Shown here: positions 1 through 15,297 of the stretch, in pieces
Layout: each line of letters starts with the position of its first letter
Numbering within the stretch: the first letter of the stretch is position 1
DNA from: Boothiomyces macroporosus
Taxonomy: Eukaryota; Chytridiomycota; Chytridiomycetes; Rhizophydiales; Terramycetaceae
Reading direction: 5' to 3'
Length of the DNA: 64,000 nucleotides
Assembly: GCA_027604185.1 (NCBI GenBank)
Contig: JADGKB010000004.1
Span: forward strand, 62,001-126,000
Program-made: the position numbers and the translations under genes
The notes under the pieces: generated by a model
Database searches by the model: none
Told to the model about the DNA's origin: nothing
Seen by the model: the letters and a program-made list of their open reading frames with translations, nothing else

Positions 1-105
1 TTATCTCCTGCAGAATATACACATTCATGGCCTATGGGAACTTCTATTCATGGGGTTTGGGACCTTGGTTTAGACCAAAAACCACTGGGGGAATTATCCG
101 AATGA
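1..105 (+). CDS. 3' end of an unidentified gene (partial)
   Basis: An open frame runs from the first base to a TGA at 103-105 (34 codons), with a composition unlike the AT-rich DNA after it, and an AATAAA at 138-143. This fits the last exon of a gene entering from the left. The peptide is too short to identify and chance coding cannot be excluded. Confidence 0.3.
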   Translation, partial: LSPAEYTHSWPMGTSIHGVWDLGLDQKPLGELSE

Positions 106-255
106 ACTTATGATTATAAAAAGTGTATATCTTTTGAAATAAAAATACAAGTAAAATCGATGTTATTTTGGGATTTGAATAGGAATTTCACATTGTGTTC
201 TTTCCACGACAAATCCACATTCGCGATTTTTGATAAAGAAAAATCAATTTAGATA

Positions 256-2475
256 ATGGCAGAAGTTAGCGAAACCCCAGCGTACGAAAAAAAGTCATCT
301 TCAGCAGCGCCTTCCGGGTCACCTAATGCTACTCCACGAACAACATCTACAGGACAGAAAATAGGTCCGTATGTGTTGGGAAAGACATTGGGTGTAGGAA
401 GCACAGGTACCGCATGTTTAAACGTCAGGAAGAGTAAAGCTGGCAGTGCATATGGAAACTAATCAAAAAGTAGCAATAAAAATTATCAGCAAAGACAATC
501 CAGAAACACCAGGAAAAAAGAATCCAGCAGTAGAAAAGAAATTGGATAGAGAAATTACAATTATGAAGCTAATTCAGCAGTACGAGAAGAATTAATCAAT
601 AGTCCGAACGTGTTGCAAATTTACGATGTGTACGAAACCAGCCGGGAGTTGTAACTATTCGTTTAAAGATAGATATCTTGTATTAGAGCATGTAGAAGGA
701 GGCGAATTATTCGATTATCTCGTAAAGAAAGGCCGCTTATCAGAATCTGAAGCAGTCCAGTTTTTCCAGCAGATAATTTTTGGAGTAGAGTATTGCCATC
801 GGCATCTAATATGGTAATTAATATTTGATTCAGCCACCGTGATTTAAAACCAGAAGTACTTTTAACTTGATGTAGAACTTGCTTTTAGATAAAGAGTACA
901 ATGTTAAAGTAGCCGATTTCGGGATGGCGAACATGATTGTTCAAAGTAAGATGCTGGAAACCAGCTGTGGGTATGCTTCGTGTAACATAGATCCCCCCAT
1001 TATGCCAGTCCAGAAATCATCAGGGGAGAGAAATATGATGGGAGGACTTCAGACGTTTGGAGTTGCGGGATTATATTATTTGCACTAGTGACTGGAAATC
1101 TTCCGTTTGACGATTCTAATATCCGCCGATTGCTGACAAAGGTTAAAACCGGTGTATACCATATTCCCGAGCATGTTTCTCCAGCTGCGAGAGATTTGAT
1201 CAAAAAAATGCTGACAGTAGAGCCAGCAAGCCGAATAACTGTAATTTTTTCTAACGATAGTTGCAAGAAGTAATGAAGCACGAATTCTTTCTCTCCCGGC
1301 CACCAAAGAACAACCAAACAGTGATGCCATCCATGTTGGAGTCTGATAATGTAATTCGTGCTTACTTTAGTTCAGTCAAGGATATCCAAAGAATTTTAAA
1401 TTTGAAACAGATATTTTGGACTCCTTAACATTGTTGGGGTGGGACAACAGAGACAATTTGATAGAATGTTTGCATGCTGAAGGAACAAATGCAGAAAAAG
1501 TGTTTTACAATCTATTGCACAGAAGAAAATGGGAAATGCTTGAAAACTATAACAGCGAGAAACAGGATAAAGTGGATCCAGATGGTAGGTTTTATTAATT
1601 TCAGGAAACACTCCAGTTAGACGAGCCGATTCCTTCTGCAGTGATAATCTGGATCCTGCAGCCAAGCGTGAACCTACTGGAAACAGAAGGGCGTTTAGTG
1701 AAGGTGGTCCCGCACGTGCACCTACGATGACAATGAAGAGTCCGTTGGCAGCAGAAACCAAATTGTAATTTGTGATTCATAATAGGTCAACCGATTCAGA
1801 TGAAGCAATTTCAAAATCTGGGTCACAATCCCCTCAGAAAACACCTACTATCAAAAAAGCAGTGGGCAGCAAGCGCAAGGGACCTTTGGCAATTAATACC
1901 ATAGCGAATGGTGAAGCTACAGAGCCATCACCAGTGTCTGCTTCATTGAAAAGCCCAGCGATTGCAAGCGCTTTTGCTGCAATTGGCTTGGGAACGCCTA
2001 AATTCCATCGTAAAGGTAAGGAAAGAGTAATTCTAGGAACACTGGCATCTGAAGTTCCAAGCTCTCCTGTAATCACAAACACTCCTAAAACAAGTTGGTT
2101 CCACAATATTTTCAACTTTAAGCCTGATACCTATTATTTGGTTAGTCAGGCTCCGCTAGCTGAAACGCTTGTACAAACTGAAGAGTTGTTGAACACATTG
2201 CACATCAGCTTCAAGCCTGGAGCTCCGGGAGTATTGAAATGCAAATTTGACTCTGATGGCTCTTCAGATACTGATGTCGCCAGCACTGAAACTAAGGGGG
2301 TAAAGTTTAGAATTGAGATTGTCAATGACGAAGAAGATGCAAATAAACTGCGCGTGCAATTAATTCATCAACAAGGTAGGCAAATGCACTGACACTAGGT
2401 GCGTTTTCGATATTCCAGGCATTGGTTGCCAAGATGCAAACAAATTGGTTAAGTAGGGAAGCTCAATCATCGTAA
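256..2475 (+). CDS. BRSK/SAD (Gin4/Hsl1-type) serine/threonine kinase
   Basis: Protein kinase of the AMPK-related BRSK/SAD family, which in animals and fungi links polarity and cell-cycle control. Splicing gives 662 aa. Introns are 407-428, 580-602, 651-672, 814-833, 856-875, 971-990, 1241-1260, 1351-1370, 1585-1604, 1765-1785 and 2376-2398. Visible parts: Gly loop GVGSTG and Lys68 (VAIKII), HRDLKPEN split by two introns, DFG, and an [14 protein letters not shown] activation loop with the Thr phosphorylated by LKB1-type kinases. A UBA-like segment follows ([18 protein letters not shown]), then a Ser/Pro-rich linker and a KA1-like C-terminus. All key catalytic residues are present. The ATG at 256 is the first in frame. 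Family is sure; the exact orthologue is not. Confidence 0.93.
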
Positions 2476-2541
2476 AGTAATATATTCATTAGACAATTCA
2501 AAAATTTAACTGTTATCAATTTTATTAATAGCGTAGAGTAC

Positions 2542-3930
2542 TTACAAGCGGACTGGTGGCAGAAGCGATTGAGATCTAGCAGAGAACCCGGATCTTGGCC
2601 TGCTAACTCTCGATTCTCTATCGTTTCCTCCTCGAAGTGGTTCGCAAATTGCCATTGGGAATATACCTTCAGCGCCAGAAGTAAGATTTTGTCCAGTTGC
2701 CCAGCCTATTGTTAACTTATTTTTACCATCATCAAATTCTTCGAATACGGCAATGATGTCGCCAACGCGACAATCCATTTCGTCGTCCATGCCAGCATCG
2801 TAGTCTTCAAAGACTTGGACTTCATTTCCTCTATCGCCGCCTTGAGGCTGATAATAATCAGGATCGTCTTGAAGCTCACTGAAAGTGTTCAACTTGGCAG
2901 CAGGAGGCAGTTGAATTGGGCCAGTAGGCATCTTTGGTGGATCGCTCTTGAAAATGGTACTGGCACGGATGGTAGTGAACAAACTTGATCTTGGCTTTCC
3001 ATTGGAAACTGGGAGATCTGGTGCTTGGTTGTTTCCGGCAAAGAATGAAAAGAATTTGGATTTGCTCTTTGTAGCTCTTTGAGGATTGTAAGCAGTAGTT
3101 GGACGCTGTCCCATCTTGGACAGTCTTTGATAAATGAGGAAAGCAATACCCAGTACCGCCAAGACACCAGCAACAATCGATGAGATAACCCATACATTGT
3201 TTGCAGGTGCAAGTAAAGACAGTGGAGGCGGGGCAGCGGCAGCTGCAGCCATTACACAACAGAATTCATTAGGGTTAGCAGCACAGAATGCCTTTGTCTC
3301 TGCAGGACTCATGAAACCACAAGCGAGGAATTCAGCCTTTGTACCATTAATACATTGGGATCCTGGCTGAGCAGCAGGGTTGGAATTCAAGCTGTTGCAG
3401 AAATCATTGAGATTTGTGGTAGCACCACCACCAGTTTGCGCAGCAGTTCTGGCAGCAGCAGCAGTAGTACTTGGGTTGGCATCACAAATTGAAGCGTTTG
3501 ACAAAAGACTTGAAATTGACTTTTGATGGGCATCACAAGTAGAGGCGCACAATACTAAAGGTGGAACAGAAGTGTTCTTGTATTGTGATTGGCATTGACT
3601 TGCGGAGGCTTCAATCATCTATATTAACTTGATTCTTACGAATGCGCATAGGGTAGAGTATGGGAACCTAATACCAGCCCCGTTAAAGTTTGGACATTGA
3701 TATACTTGTTGAAACTGTTGAACGTTTGATTGAACTCCTTCGCTTAGAGAGTCCAAGTAAGAGTCAAGCGATGTCAAATCCTTGAATTCATTTGAAGGCA
3801 GAATAGCTATGATTAGTTAGTAGTTACAATACGCATCCATTCCAGCACAGTTTTTACTTCCAGCTAATGATATACATTGAGGATTGCTCTGGCCATATAC
3901 AGTGAGCAATAAATATGAAATTAAAATCAT
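2542..3930 (-). CDS. Secreted-ectodomain membrane protein with C-terminal SH3 domain (Fus1-like)
   Basis: 448 aa after removal of two 21-nt introns (3619-3639, 3807-3827). The order is a signal peptide (MILISYLLLTVYGQS), a Cys-rich and Ala/Thr-rich ectodomain, one membrane helix (VWVISSIVAGVLAVLGIAFL), a basic cytosolic linker, and an SH3 domain. The SH3 shows the ALYDY-like VFEDYDAGMDDE, the acidic RT-loop region, GWATGQN and the GIFPMAICEPL end. The architecture resembles fungal Fus1-type surface scaffolds, which act in polarity and cell fusion. Ligand and partner are unknown. The ATG was chosen because it gives the signal peptide and lies upstream of both introns. Confidence 0.82.
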
Positions 3931-4507
3931 TTACAAAAACTAGGAATTTTTGGGGATTCCCCTACATTTATTCATCTTGGCTCAACACGTCTCAGCTCGA
4001 AGAATGGGGGGCAACGTTGGGGGCAACTTTGGCTTCTCCAAAATTTGTAATTTCGAGGGGCATGAAAATTGGGCTTGCACAGTATGTAATTGCTTAGCTC
4101 ACTATAGGAGGCCTTTATGATCTTTCTTATCGCATTAGGCATTCGAACCCTCCTGTGAGTTATTATGATCCACTTCTACTTTTTTTTCGAAATATCTTGC
4201 AAATGTTTCATCCACAGCGTGCGGTTGGGCGATTGGTGCCTCATGCGGACAATGGAAGAAGTTTCACTAATCACTCACTTCTCAAAGTGCAGTGGATCAT
4301 AGTACGTGGTTACAGTCGATATGAGTGCTCCGTTTAATAATCTGCCTTTAACTGCTTGTAAATATTTCGTGAATAGAGAAGCCAACATTTTATCGCATTG
4401 CCTTATGTTTGCTACTCGCAGTTTGAGATAAATCCACTCGACCCTTATAAGATAGATTTCGGATGGTTTGTAAAAGATAATTTGGCTTTTTTCAACCTCA
4501 ATCTTGA
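3931..4507. other. Intergenic stretch, no convincing gene
   Basis: This is the 577-nt shared upstream region between the SH3 membrane protein (leftward) and TMEM184 (rightward). Short open frames exist, and one intron-like 22-nt element at 4095-4105 and its flanks would join a short hydrophobic peptide, but nothing matches a known family. It presumably holds both promoters. Confidence 0.4.
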
Positions 4508-5948
4508 ATGGGAGCAATTGAAGAAGGAAGCGCCAAAGTTGGTGCGTTTCTGTATTACCTATCCTTCCTCACAGTCATCGGAGCATCGCTAAGTTCCTTT
4601 TACACTATATTTCTACACTTGAAGAATTATCGCAGACCGGATTTACAAAGATTAACTATCCGGATTCTAATAATGTACCCATTGATGACCATAGGATACC
4701 AATATATGGAATAGCTTCGCTAGTATCCCTGTCGTCTCATAATTTAGCGTTTTTTGTGGATACTGTCAGAGACGTTTACGAGGTATGCTTGATCTAAGAA
4801 AGGCGTTTGTCATTTATTCATTTTTTACGTTGTTGATCAATTATCTGGATGGAGAGAGGGCATTGTTGGAGCTTCTTCAACACCGATTGCGGATACACCA
4901 CATTTGGCCATTCAATTATTGTTTCCGACCACTGGATGTAGGATTTGTTTGTAACCATAGATGAGCAACCCGGAAACGTTCTTGAGGATCAGACAGGGTG
5001 TACTACAATTTGTGGTGCTAAAGCCTTTAGTCGCGGTAATGATTATGATTCTCAAAGCCGCGGACAAGTATGACGAGGGGTATATAGCAGTAGGATCCTC
5101 TTATTTGTGGCTCAGTCTAACCTATAATATTAGCGTTATGCTTGCCATGTATTGTTTGGTTCTATTTTACCTTCAATGTAGCTTAGATCTGAAGCAATAC
5201 CGTCCAATGCCAAAATTCATTTGTGTAAAGAGTATTATTTTCTTGACATTCTGGTAATTCTAGTTAATTTAGGCAGGGGCTGCTGATTGCTTTCTTTACA
5301 TGGGCAGGTATAATTACAGATGGGGATATATATTCCAAAAACAACATAGCACAAGCGTTCCAAGACTGTTTACTTTGTTTGGAGATGCCGTTATTTGCCT
5401 GGATGCATTGGTATGCGTTCCCATGGACTGATTATGATGACAGTCGACTGTCATCAAGACTTCAAATTAGATATGCAATTCGAGATTGTCTGGGAATAAG
5501 AGATATTATTTTAGATACAAAAAAGACCTTTTCATTCGGGCCATACGGAGCGATATATTTGGAAGATTCTGACGAAACTTTGCCCTTTAGAACACCTAAT
5601 TCTCCAAGAAGATATGTCTTGAATGACGAAAGAACAGATATAAGGGTTGAATTGGATGAAGAAGTAGAGCATCAATACGCACTAGCTAGGGAATTAACCT
5701 ATGGTGATCCAAAGTTTCCAGTGTTTGTTCATGAAAATCCAGCATTCCATCACCCACCAGAGATTCAAAACAAAATGAACAAGAGTGCTCAAGAATTCTA
5801 TGCCAAAGTAGGCAATACGAGTACGCAGGCTTCCAGATCTGCAGATATAGAGGAGCATATTGATTTGTGGCAGTCTGATGAAGAAACAGAGAACCTAATC
5901 CAGCCGTCTAATATCAAATCAGAAAAGGGAAAGAATCGATTAAGATAA
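4508..5948 (+). CDS. TMEM184/LAZ1 (DUF300, Ost-alpha-like) membrane protein
   Basis: 452 aa after splicing at 4675-4694, 4783-4802, 4938-4960 and 5254-5272. Family signatures appear in order: LKNYRRPDLQRLTIRIL, the spliced IPIYGIASLVSL, VDTVRDVYEAFVIYSFFTLL, FLRIRQGVLQFVVLKP, YNISVMLAMYCLVLFY and FICVKSIIFLTFWQG. Seven membrane segments are followed by a hydrophilic acidic tail. TMEM184 proteins sit in endomembranes and the vacuole or tonoplast, and the group is related to organic-solute transporter alpha. The transported substrate is not known. The start is the first ATG giving a family-like N-terminus. Confidence 0.9.
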
Positions 5949-5967
5949 TGTTGAAATAAAATGTTCT

Positions 5968-6371
5968 TTATAATTTAAAATCTTGATTTAACGAATTGGT
6001 CCTCGTAAGTGCAGTCTCAGGTTCTCTTACAGAGTCTGTGCTGAAAGAAATAATTGAACTACTGTCTTTGACTGAACTGGAATCGTTAATACCAGTTTCC
6101 ATATCAGACAATAAATCATCCTTTTCATTTTCCACTATATTCCTGTATATCGCTGATTGAATTGGATTGTCTAAATCCGCTTCGATATAATCTGGCGGAT
6201 AAGGTTTGTACGGCGGTAGTATGCTGACTAGAGAAGATCGGTCCTTGTACTTTGGGGGTAATGATCTCTGATACTTTACAATGCTGAATATACAAACTAC
6301 ACAGGCAAGCAGGACACCTGAGAATATAATCTGGGTTAGCAATGACTTACCAGCGCTGTTGATTTGCTCAT
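5968..6371 (-). CDS. Small single-pass membrane protein, unknown
   Basis: 127 aa after removal of a 20-nt intron (6331-6350). The N-terminus (MSKSTALIIFSGVLLACVVCIFSIV) is a signal anchor. A short basic stretch follows, then a Pro/Tyr-rich motif (LPPYKPYPPDYIEADLDNP) that could bind WW or SH3 domains, and a Ser/Asp-rich tail. It is convergent with TMEM184, with 19 nt between the two stop codons. Splicing restores one clean frame across the helix, which supports a real gene. I do not recognise the family. Confidence 0.65.
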
Positions 6372-6875
6372 GGTTTTACCAAAGGCGTCATGGTATGTCA
6401 GCGTTGTTTGGTTGTTAAAGTTTTGGTATCCAGACATTTAACCACAAAGTTCCTATCGGCCTTTAAAAGGTTTTACTCGGGGGCCGTCATATACATTGCT
6501 TTGGTGAGGATCAGTGCACAAAGTGGAAAACAAAGTAAAAGCTATCGAATTATCCGCGAAACCAATAGTATAGTGAAGGGCGATGCGTACCGGTTCTATT
6601 ACAAGTTTATACTGTTTTATTTGGGGTTTCTTTTATATTTCATGGTATCACCTGACAAAAGAAAGGTCGTACAAAACACGTTTGATTTGGAGTTTAAAAA
6701 AGCTACAATTTTGTGTTTTTACATTCAGAAAGACTTCTGCCAAAATTTATGATTGTTGCCAGAGTTCAAAGCTGAACACCTCATAAAATCACCTGATTTC
6801 TTAATTTTGATTGGTCAATTATTTGAATGATTGTGTGGCGCAAGTATAAATAGTGATGCTCATGATTTCTAGATA
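6372..6875. other. Intergenic stretch, one doubtful 120-codon frame
   Basis: A plus-strand ATG frame at 6390-6752 is open but rich in Phe/Tyr/Lys in AT-rich DNA and matches nothing known. The rest is non-coding. The last 35 nt hold the TATA element of the HNH gene. Confidence 0.35.
6845..6852 (+). promoter_or_regulatory. TATA box of the HNH gene
   Basis: TATAAATA lies 23 nt before the ATG at 6876. If transcription starts about 30 nt downstream of TATA, the mRNA has almost no leader. Confidence 0.5.
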
Positions 6876-7898
6876 ATGAGCTCAACCTTATTACAAGACA
6901 AAAAAGATATCGAGGACGATAAGAAAAGAGCAGAAGATGCTATGAAAGAAGCAAAAGATGCTATGAACAGGGCAGAATTCGAGATGAAAGAAGCAAGAAA
7001 TGAATTGAAAGAAGCAGAGGAAGCATTAAAGAAATGGAAAGAATCAAATCCTAATTTTTCCAGAACAAATGAGGAATTCATCGAACTGAAAGCAGAAAAA
7101 GAAGAAAAAAAAGAATTGTACTTGGCAGCACAAAGAATATATCTTAGCAAAGAGGAAACTTACAGAAGCAAAGAAGAAACATATCGAGAACTAATCAAGA
7201 GAATACCCAACCAAGAACTTGAAGAGAAAATTGCTTCAGTAATAAAGCGGACATTAGAAGAAAGCTCAGTATCTTCTGGCAAAAAAAGCCGAAGCACAAG
7301 CCAACAAGATGCATTTCGTGATAGAGTGAGGGAAACCTGTGGAGGTCGGTGCTTGTTGACTAATCAAACTTCATGGGAAGCATGCCACATAATTCCACAC
7401 CGGGATATAAATGTAAATTTTGCTACTTGGGAAGAGGAGTACTCCAACTATTGCTTTATTAAAACCCATGGGATTGATGATGTACGAAATGGAGTTGGGC
7501 TTTGCAAAAGATGGCACGCGCTATTCGATTTTTATAATTTTACAATTCGACTTACAGATGACAACAAATATAGAGTGGAACTGTCAAAGTATTACAAGTA
7601 TTCGGATAAAGAAAGAGCAGATTACGAAGGATTTATAATACAGTTCACTGGAGATGAACAGCAATGGCCAAGTGCATTTTTTTTGTCGCATCACAACAAG
7701 AATTTTGCCTATAGAGAGGCAGAAAGACAAAGAACAATAAAAGCTGCAGCTGAGCCAGAAGACTATGCAAAACGAGACTCTGATGCTACAATTGAATACC
7801 ATTTCGAACGTCTGGACTATAGACAAACTGACTGGATTAAAGCCCAATCCAAAGAACATGAGGCTCGGCAACAAGATACAGAAATGGTTAATACTTAA
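6876..7898 (+). CDS. HNH nuclease-domain protein with long N-terminal helix
   Basis: 340 aa with no intron. Residues 1-120 form a charged helical coil with repeated KEA/AMxxAE units. Residues about 145-245 carry an HNH_2-type nuclease core: CGGRCLLTNQ, then EACHIIPH, then VRNGVGLCKRWHALFDFYNF, with the paired His, the Asn and the final His all present. Fungal proteins of this layout are common and poorly characterised; some resemble mobile or effector-type genes. No transposase, terminal repeats or signal peptide is seen. The stop overlaps TAATAAA. Nuclease activity is inferred from the motif only. Confidence 0.85.
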   Translation: MSSTLLQDKKDIEDDKKRAEDAMKEAKDAMNRAEFEMKEARNELKEAEEALKKWKESNPNFSRTNEEFIELKAEKEEKKELYLAAQRIYLSKEETYRSKEETYRELIKRIPNQELEEKIASVIKRTLEESSVSSGKKSRSTSQQDAFRDRVRETCGGRCLLTNQTSWEACHIIPHRDINVNFATWEEEYSNYCFIKTHGIDDVRNGVGLCKRWHALFDFYNFTIRLTDDNKYRVELSKYYKYSDKERADYEGFIIQFTGDEQQWPSAFFLSHHNKNFAYREAERQRTIKAAAEPEDYAKRDSDATIEYHFERLDYRQTDWIKAQSKEHEARQQDTEMVNT

Positions 7899-8161
7899 TA
7901 AAAAAGTTTCTGCTCTAATATTAGCAAAAAAGTTGAATTTTTCAATATTTGACTGGCGATTCGTTTGAATATTCACCACATTACAACGACAGAGTAACTG
8001 ATATAGGCAATATGGCACACAAAAGAATAGTTCTCTATCCTAGACCAGCCCAATTGAATATTTTACTCATTGAGATTACTATTCAAGAACCAGAATGAAG
8101 ACTCCTTTTCCAAACTCTGAAATTTTTGATTTTTTTGAAATCTCAATTCACGTTGAAATCA

Positions 8162-12422
<4,261 letters not shown>

Positions 12423-12887
12423 TTTAATATAATTTATACACTTTTCTTGACTGATTAGCAGGTTTAATGGCTGGTGTCTCATCTGTTTCTTTTATGAATC
12501 TAGAACGACCAATATATCACAATTCAATGAATCTGCCTTGTATCCCAATCATTAGTTGAACTTGGCCCTTCAAAAACCAAATAAACCAAGAGCGAAAGTA
12601 CAAGGATTCAAGTCCAGCCTCTTGCTAACTGGTTCAATAAATATCATAGCCTGCTCAGTATGAGTTTGGATGCAAGAGATTTCAAATGTAGTGCTTCAGC
12701 AAGTAACCAAGTACACAAATAATTGGTAAAAGAAAAGCTGAAGCACGTCACTCCACCATGGCTCCGTTCACTGGTTGTCAACTGGGTAACAGCAGCGGTG
12801 CGTCATAACACACATCCATGGATATCGTATTCTTTAGTGCACTATTGTGGACTGGGAAATTCGAGAGATTAGAAAAAAAAGTAAAAG
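12423..12887. other. Convergent intergenic stretch, nothing recognised
   Basis: This 465-nt region lies between the DUS2 and Hei10 stop codons. There is no supported ORF, RNA gene or repeat. It is unusually long for a convergent gap here (others are 16-60 nt), so a small non-coding RNA is possible but not visible. Confidence 0.4.
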
Positions 12888-13851
12888 TTAGAAATGCTTT
12901 GATTTAGTAAAAGATGAAATTGAGCTGGAGTCCTTTGTGAATAAATTGAAGCGACGAGATTGAAGCGGATTTGGAGTACTGTTTCTAGCGTTGAACTGTT
13001 GGCGGATTGGACTTTGGCTTTGCGATCGTAGTTGGCTTGAGGATTTTTGACTGAACAATGACGGATAGCCATTCAGCTGTTAGGCAGCAATTACCTTCTT
13101 TTGCGCAAAAGAAAACTGATTGTCCAAGTGATTTTGAACACTGGTGGTGTCTCGTTCAATATTTGCTACATTGTCGTTCTTGCCAAGTGGAATCTTTCGC
13201 TTCAATTTGTCATACATGGCCTGTTGTCAACTAAGCTTACCTGCAGTTTCTGAAATTGTCGGCTCTTTTCTGCGTACTGCTCAGTCAATTCATGATGGCG
13301 ACGCCTTTCCATTTCGCGCTCTTTCAACAGCCCTGCTTTAGCTGGTAAACACCTTTGTTTTTATCATTCATGGCTGAATTAAAGGATTTTACCTGCAAGT
13401 TCTTGGTTGGCTTCGCGAATTAGCTGCTGCATCTTTCGATCGACATCATTGCACTTTTCATTCAACCCTTTCCTAACAATTTCCTGGTAAGCTATTTCTT
13501 GCGTGGTTCTTTTTAGTTTGATCTTACTGGTAGACCCAAAAGCTGAGTGCCCTACTACAAATTTCGGCAATGAGTTCTGGACGCAATCCGGACAACACGC
13601 TCTAACATTACATTCTATTACTGATTTATAGTCTTCAGTGGGATTCAAATCAGTAATGACTACATCATCCCTACATTAATCAATACCAACCTTTGGGTGA
13701 GGTTCGTTTCGCACGCTGGACATATCATTGCTTCTTGGAAATACTTTTGTCCGCATTCCATACAAAAGATATGACTGCATGTAGTCACTACCGCTTTGTT
13801 AGTAACTTGCTTTCTACACTGTAGGTTATTGCAGCGAAGGTGAAAATCCAT
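12888..13851 (-). CDS. HEI10: Hei10/CCNB1IP1-type RING E3 ligase (meiotic crossover factor)
   Basis: 288 aa after splicing at 13671-13690, 13374-13392, 13333-13352, 13221-13240 and 13077-13094 (the last only 18 nt). The N-terminal RING reads C-x4-C ... CSHIFCMECG ... MICPAC, the HEI10 form. DLNPTEDYKSVIE, a long coiled coil (EREMERRRHHELTEQYAEKSRQFQKLQAMYDKLKRK) and a Ser/Gln-rich tail follow. Hei10/Zip3 proteins designate meiotic crossovers along the synaptonemal complex, so a sexual cycle is implied. The start is the ATG directly before the RING; it lies 43 nt after the DGAT2 stop. Confidence 0.85.
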
Positions 13852-13894
13852 AAACAATTTCAGCCGCAAGAAAGAGATAAAAATGATGGTTTAT

Positions 13895-15059
13895 TTAGGC
13901 AACAAATCTCAATTCCTGAGTACGATTGGTGTGGAATTCATCTTTGAATTCATCATACAAATCTTGAATTGCTTTGACGTATTTCTGGTGTAACTCGTCA
14001 ATTTGCTCTTCAGTAGGGTGATCTACCCTCTTAACTGGAATTGGTCTTCCAACTATATTCAGTCCAAACTTACCAACAGTGTATAGGGGCACTCGCTTTG
14101 GAATGGCGATACCAAATCTTCCGATAAATAGAGGTGCTGCACTTTTTAATACAGCTTTGAAAAAGTTGTGTAGCGGTTGAAAGGCGGGATGGGTTATACG
14201 ATGGAACAATTCATTTTCACCAAATCCAATGACAGGAACGAGATGCGACCCTGTTGCCAAGGCAATCTTTGCAAACCCTTTGCGCTTTAACAAAACTAAA
14301 TCCAAAGTTCCTGGAATGAGAAATAGATACCTTCAGTCATATGTTTGAATTCTTCTGCACCCCCTAATGCGATAATCATAGCAGTCCCTGGTTTACCATT
14401 TAACAGCCGCCTTTTGATAGATTTAGATTCACAAGATCCGGAACCTAAACTGAGGATATAATCTCTCCATATAGGGATCCAAAAGTTTGCTGGTAAAGTA
14501 TTCATGATAATGTCAATGCTATATTAGCCTAAAAATACCCAGGAAAGACAGTGGCAATAGCACTATTGAATACAACATTTGCAAATAATGCAATCGCATA
14601 AACACCTATCGTTAAATCAAATCAACCATGTGGGTGATATCCGATGATATACTTTTCATTTGGATCTAAATCACAAGTCTTGATTAGTTTACCAGGAAAG
14701 TAAGCTTTGAAAGGAGTCCAGATAGGGCTATATCGTACGAAATCTCTTATCCAAGGAATCGCTCTTCCGTTGATTGGGCCTTTTCGATCGTACCACATCC
14801 AGCCGTAATATCCAACGATCAAGTATCTGCTCCACGGAATGTTGATAAAGCAGTAGACAAAAGTGAAAGGAACAACCACTAGAAAGAAGATGAACATCCA
14901 TAACCACAACACCACTGATAGAAACTGTAGTTTCTTTTCGATAAAGGTTGGATTGGGGTAGTCTTCTGGTATAGCCTGATATTTAGGCTTTCCCGCCTTC
15001 TGTTTTGGTTTGTAATCTGCTTCTATAGGTGCATCTTTGGCAAGCGGCTCTTTGGTCAT
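13895..15059 (-). CDS. DGAT2: Diacylglycerol O-acyltransferase type 2
   Basis: ER enzyme making triacylglycerol from diacylglycerol and acyl-CoA. 367 aa after splicing at 14606-14626, 14519-14538 and 14311-14330. A Lys/Pro-rich N-terminus is followed by a hydrophobic hairpin (LSVVLWLWMFIFFLVVVPF), then the catalytic HPHG in KYIIGYHPHG, split by an intron inside the Gly codon. GGAEEF, KRKGFAKIALATGSHLVPV and the conserved FGENELF follow. Family length and motifs are normal. Confidence 0.93.
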
Positions 15060-15297
15060 TCTTAGTTTAATTTTTTCAGAAATTTTTTGGTGGTGGATGG
15101 TGGTACAATTTCATTAGCGGGAGACCCGAGGTGGATCAAAAGAGATTATTGGCTGATGAAATCCTTCTATTCAGGTCAGCAATCGTCGGCGGGATCACTG
15201 AATGTGCAGATAGAACGTTTTTTGTATCAGTCAGAATTTATCCGCCCAACAATTACAGAAATAAGCTATTATAATAATTTATTCTATCAAACAATAC

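Noticed and set aside
1375..1391. A 17-nt intron in the kinase gene that would also restore frame
   Set aside because: The 20-nt intron at 1351-1370 has normal donor, branch and acceptor and gives an equally good reading; the 17-nt option lacks a branch-like site.
4106..4154. AGGAGG/CCTCCT hairpin with a TTCGAA segment resembling a T-loop
   Set aside because: The arms enclose too little sequence for a tRNA and no anticodon or D arm folds.
6390..6752. 120-codon open frame on the plus strand
   Set aside because: Composition follows local AT content, no similarity or membrane logic; frames overlap other equally open ones. Left as doubtful.
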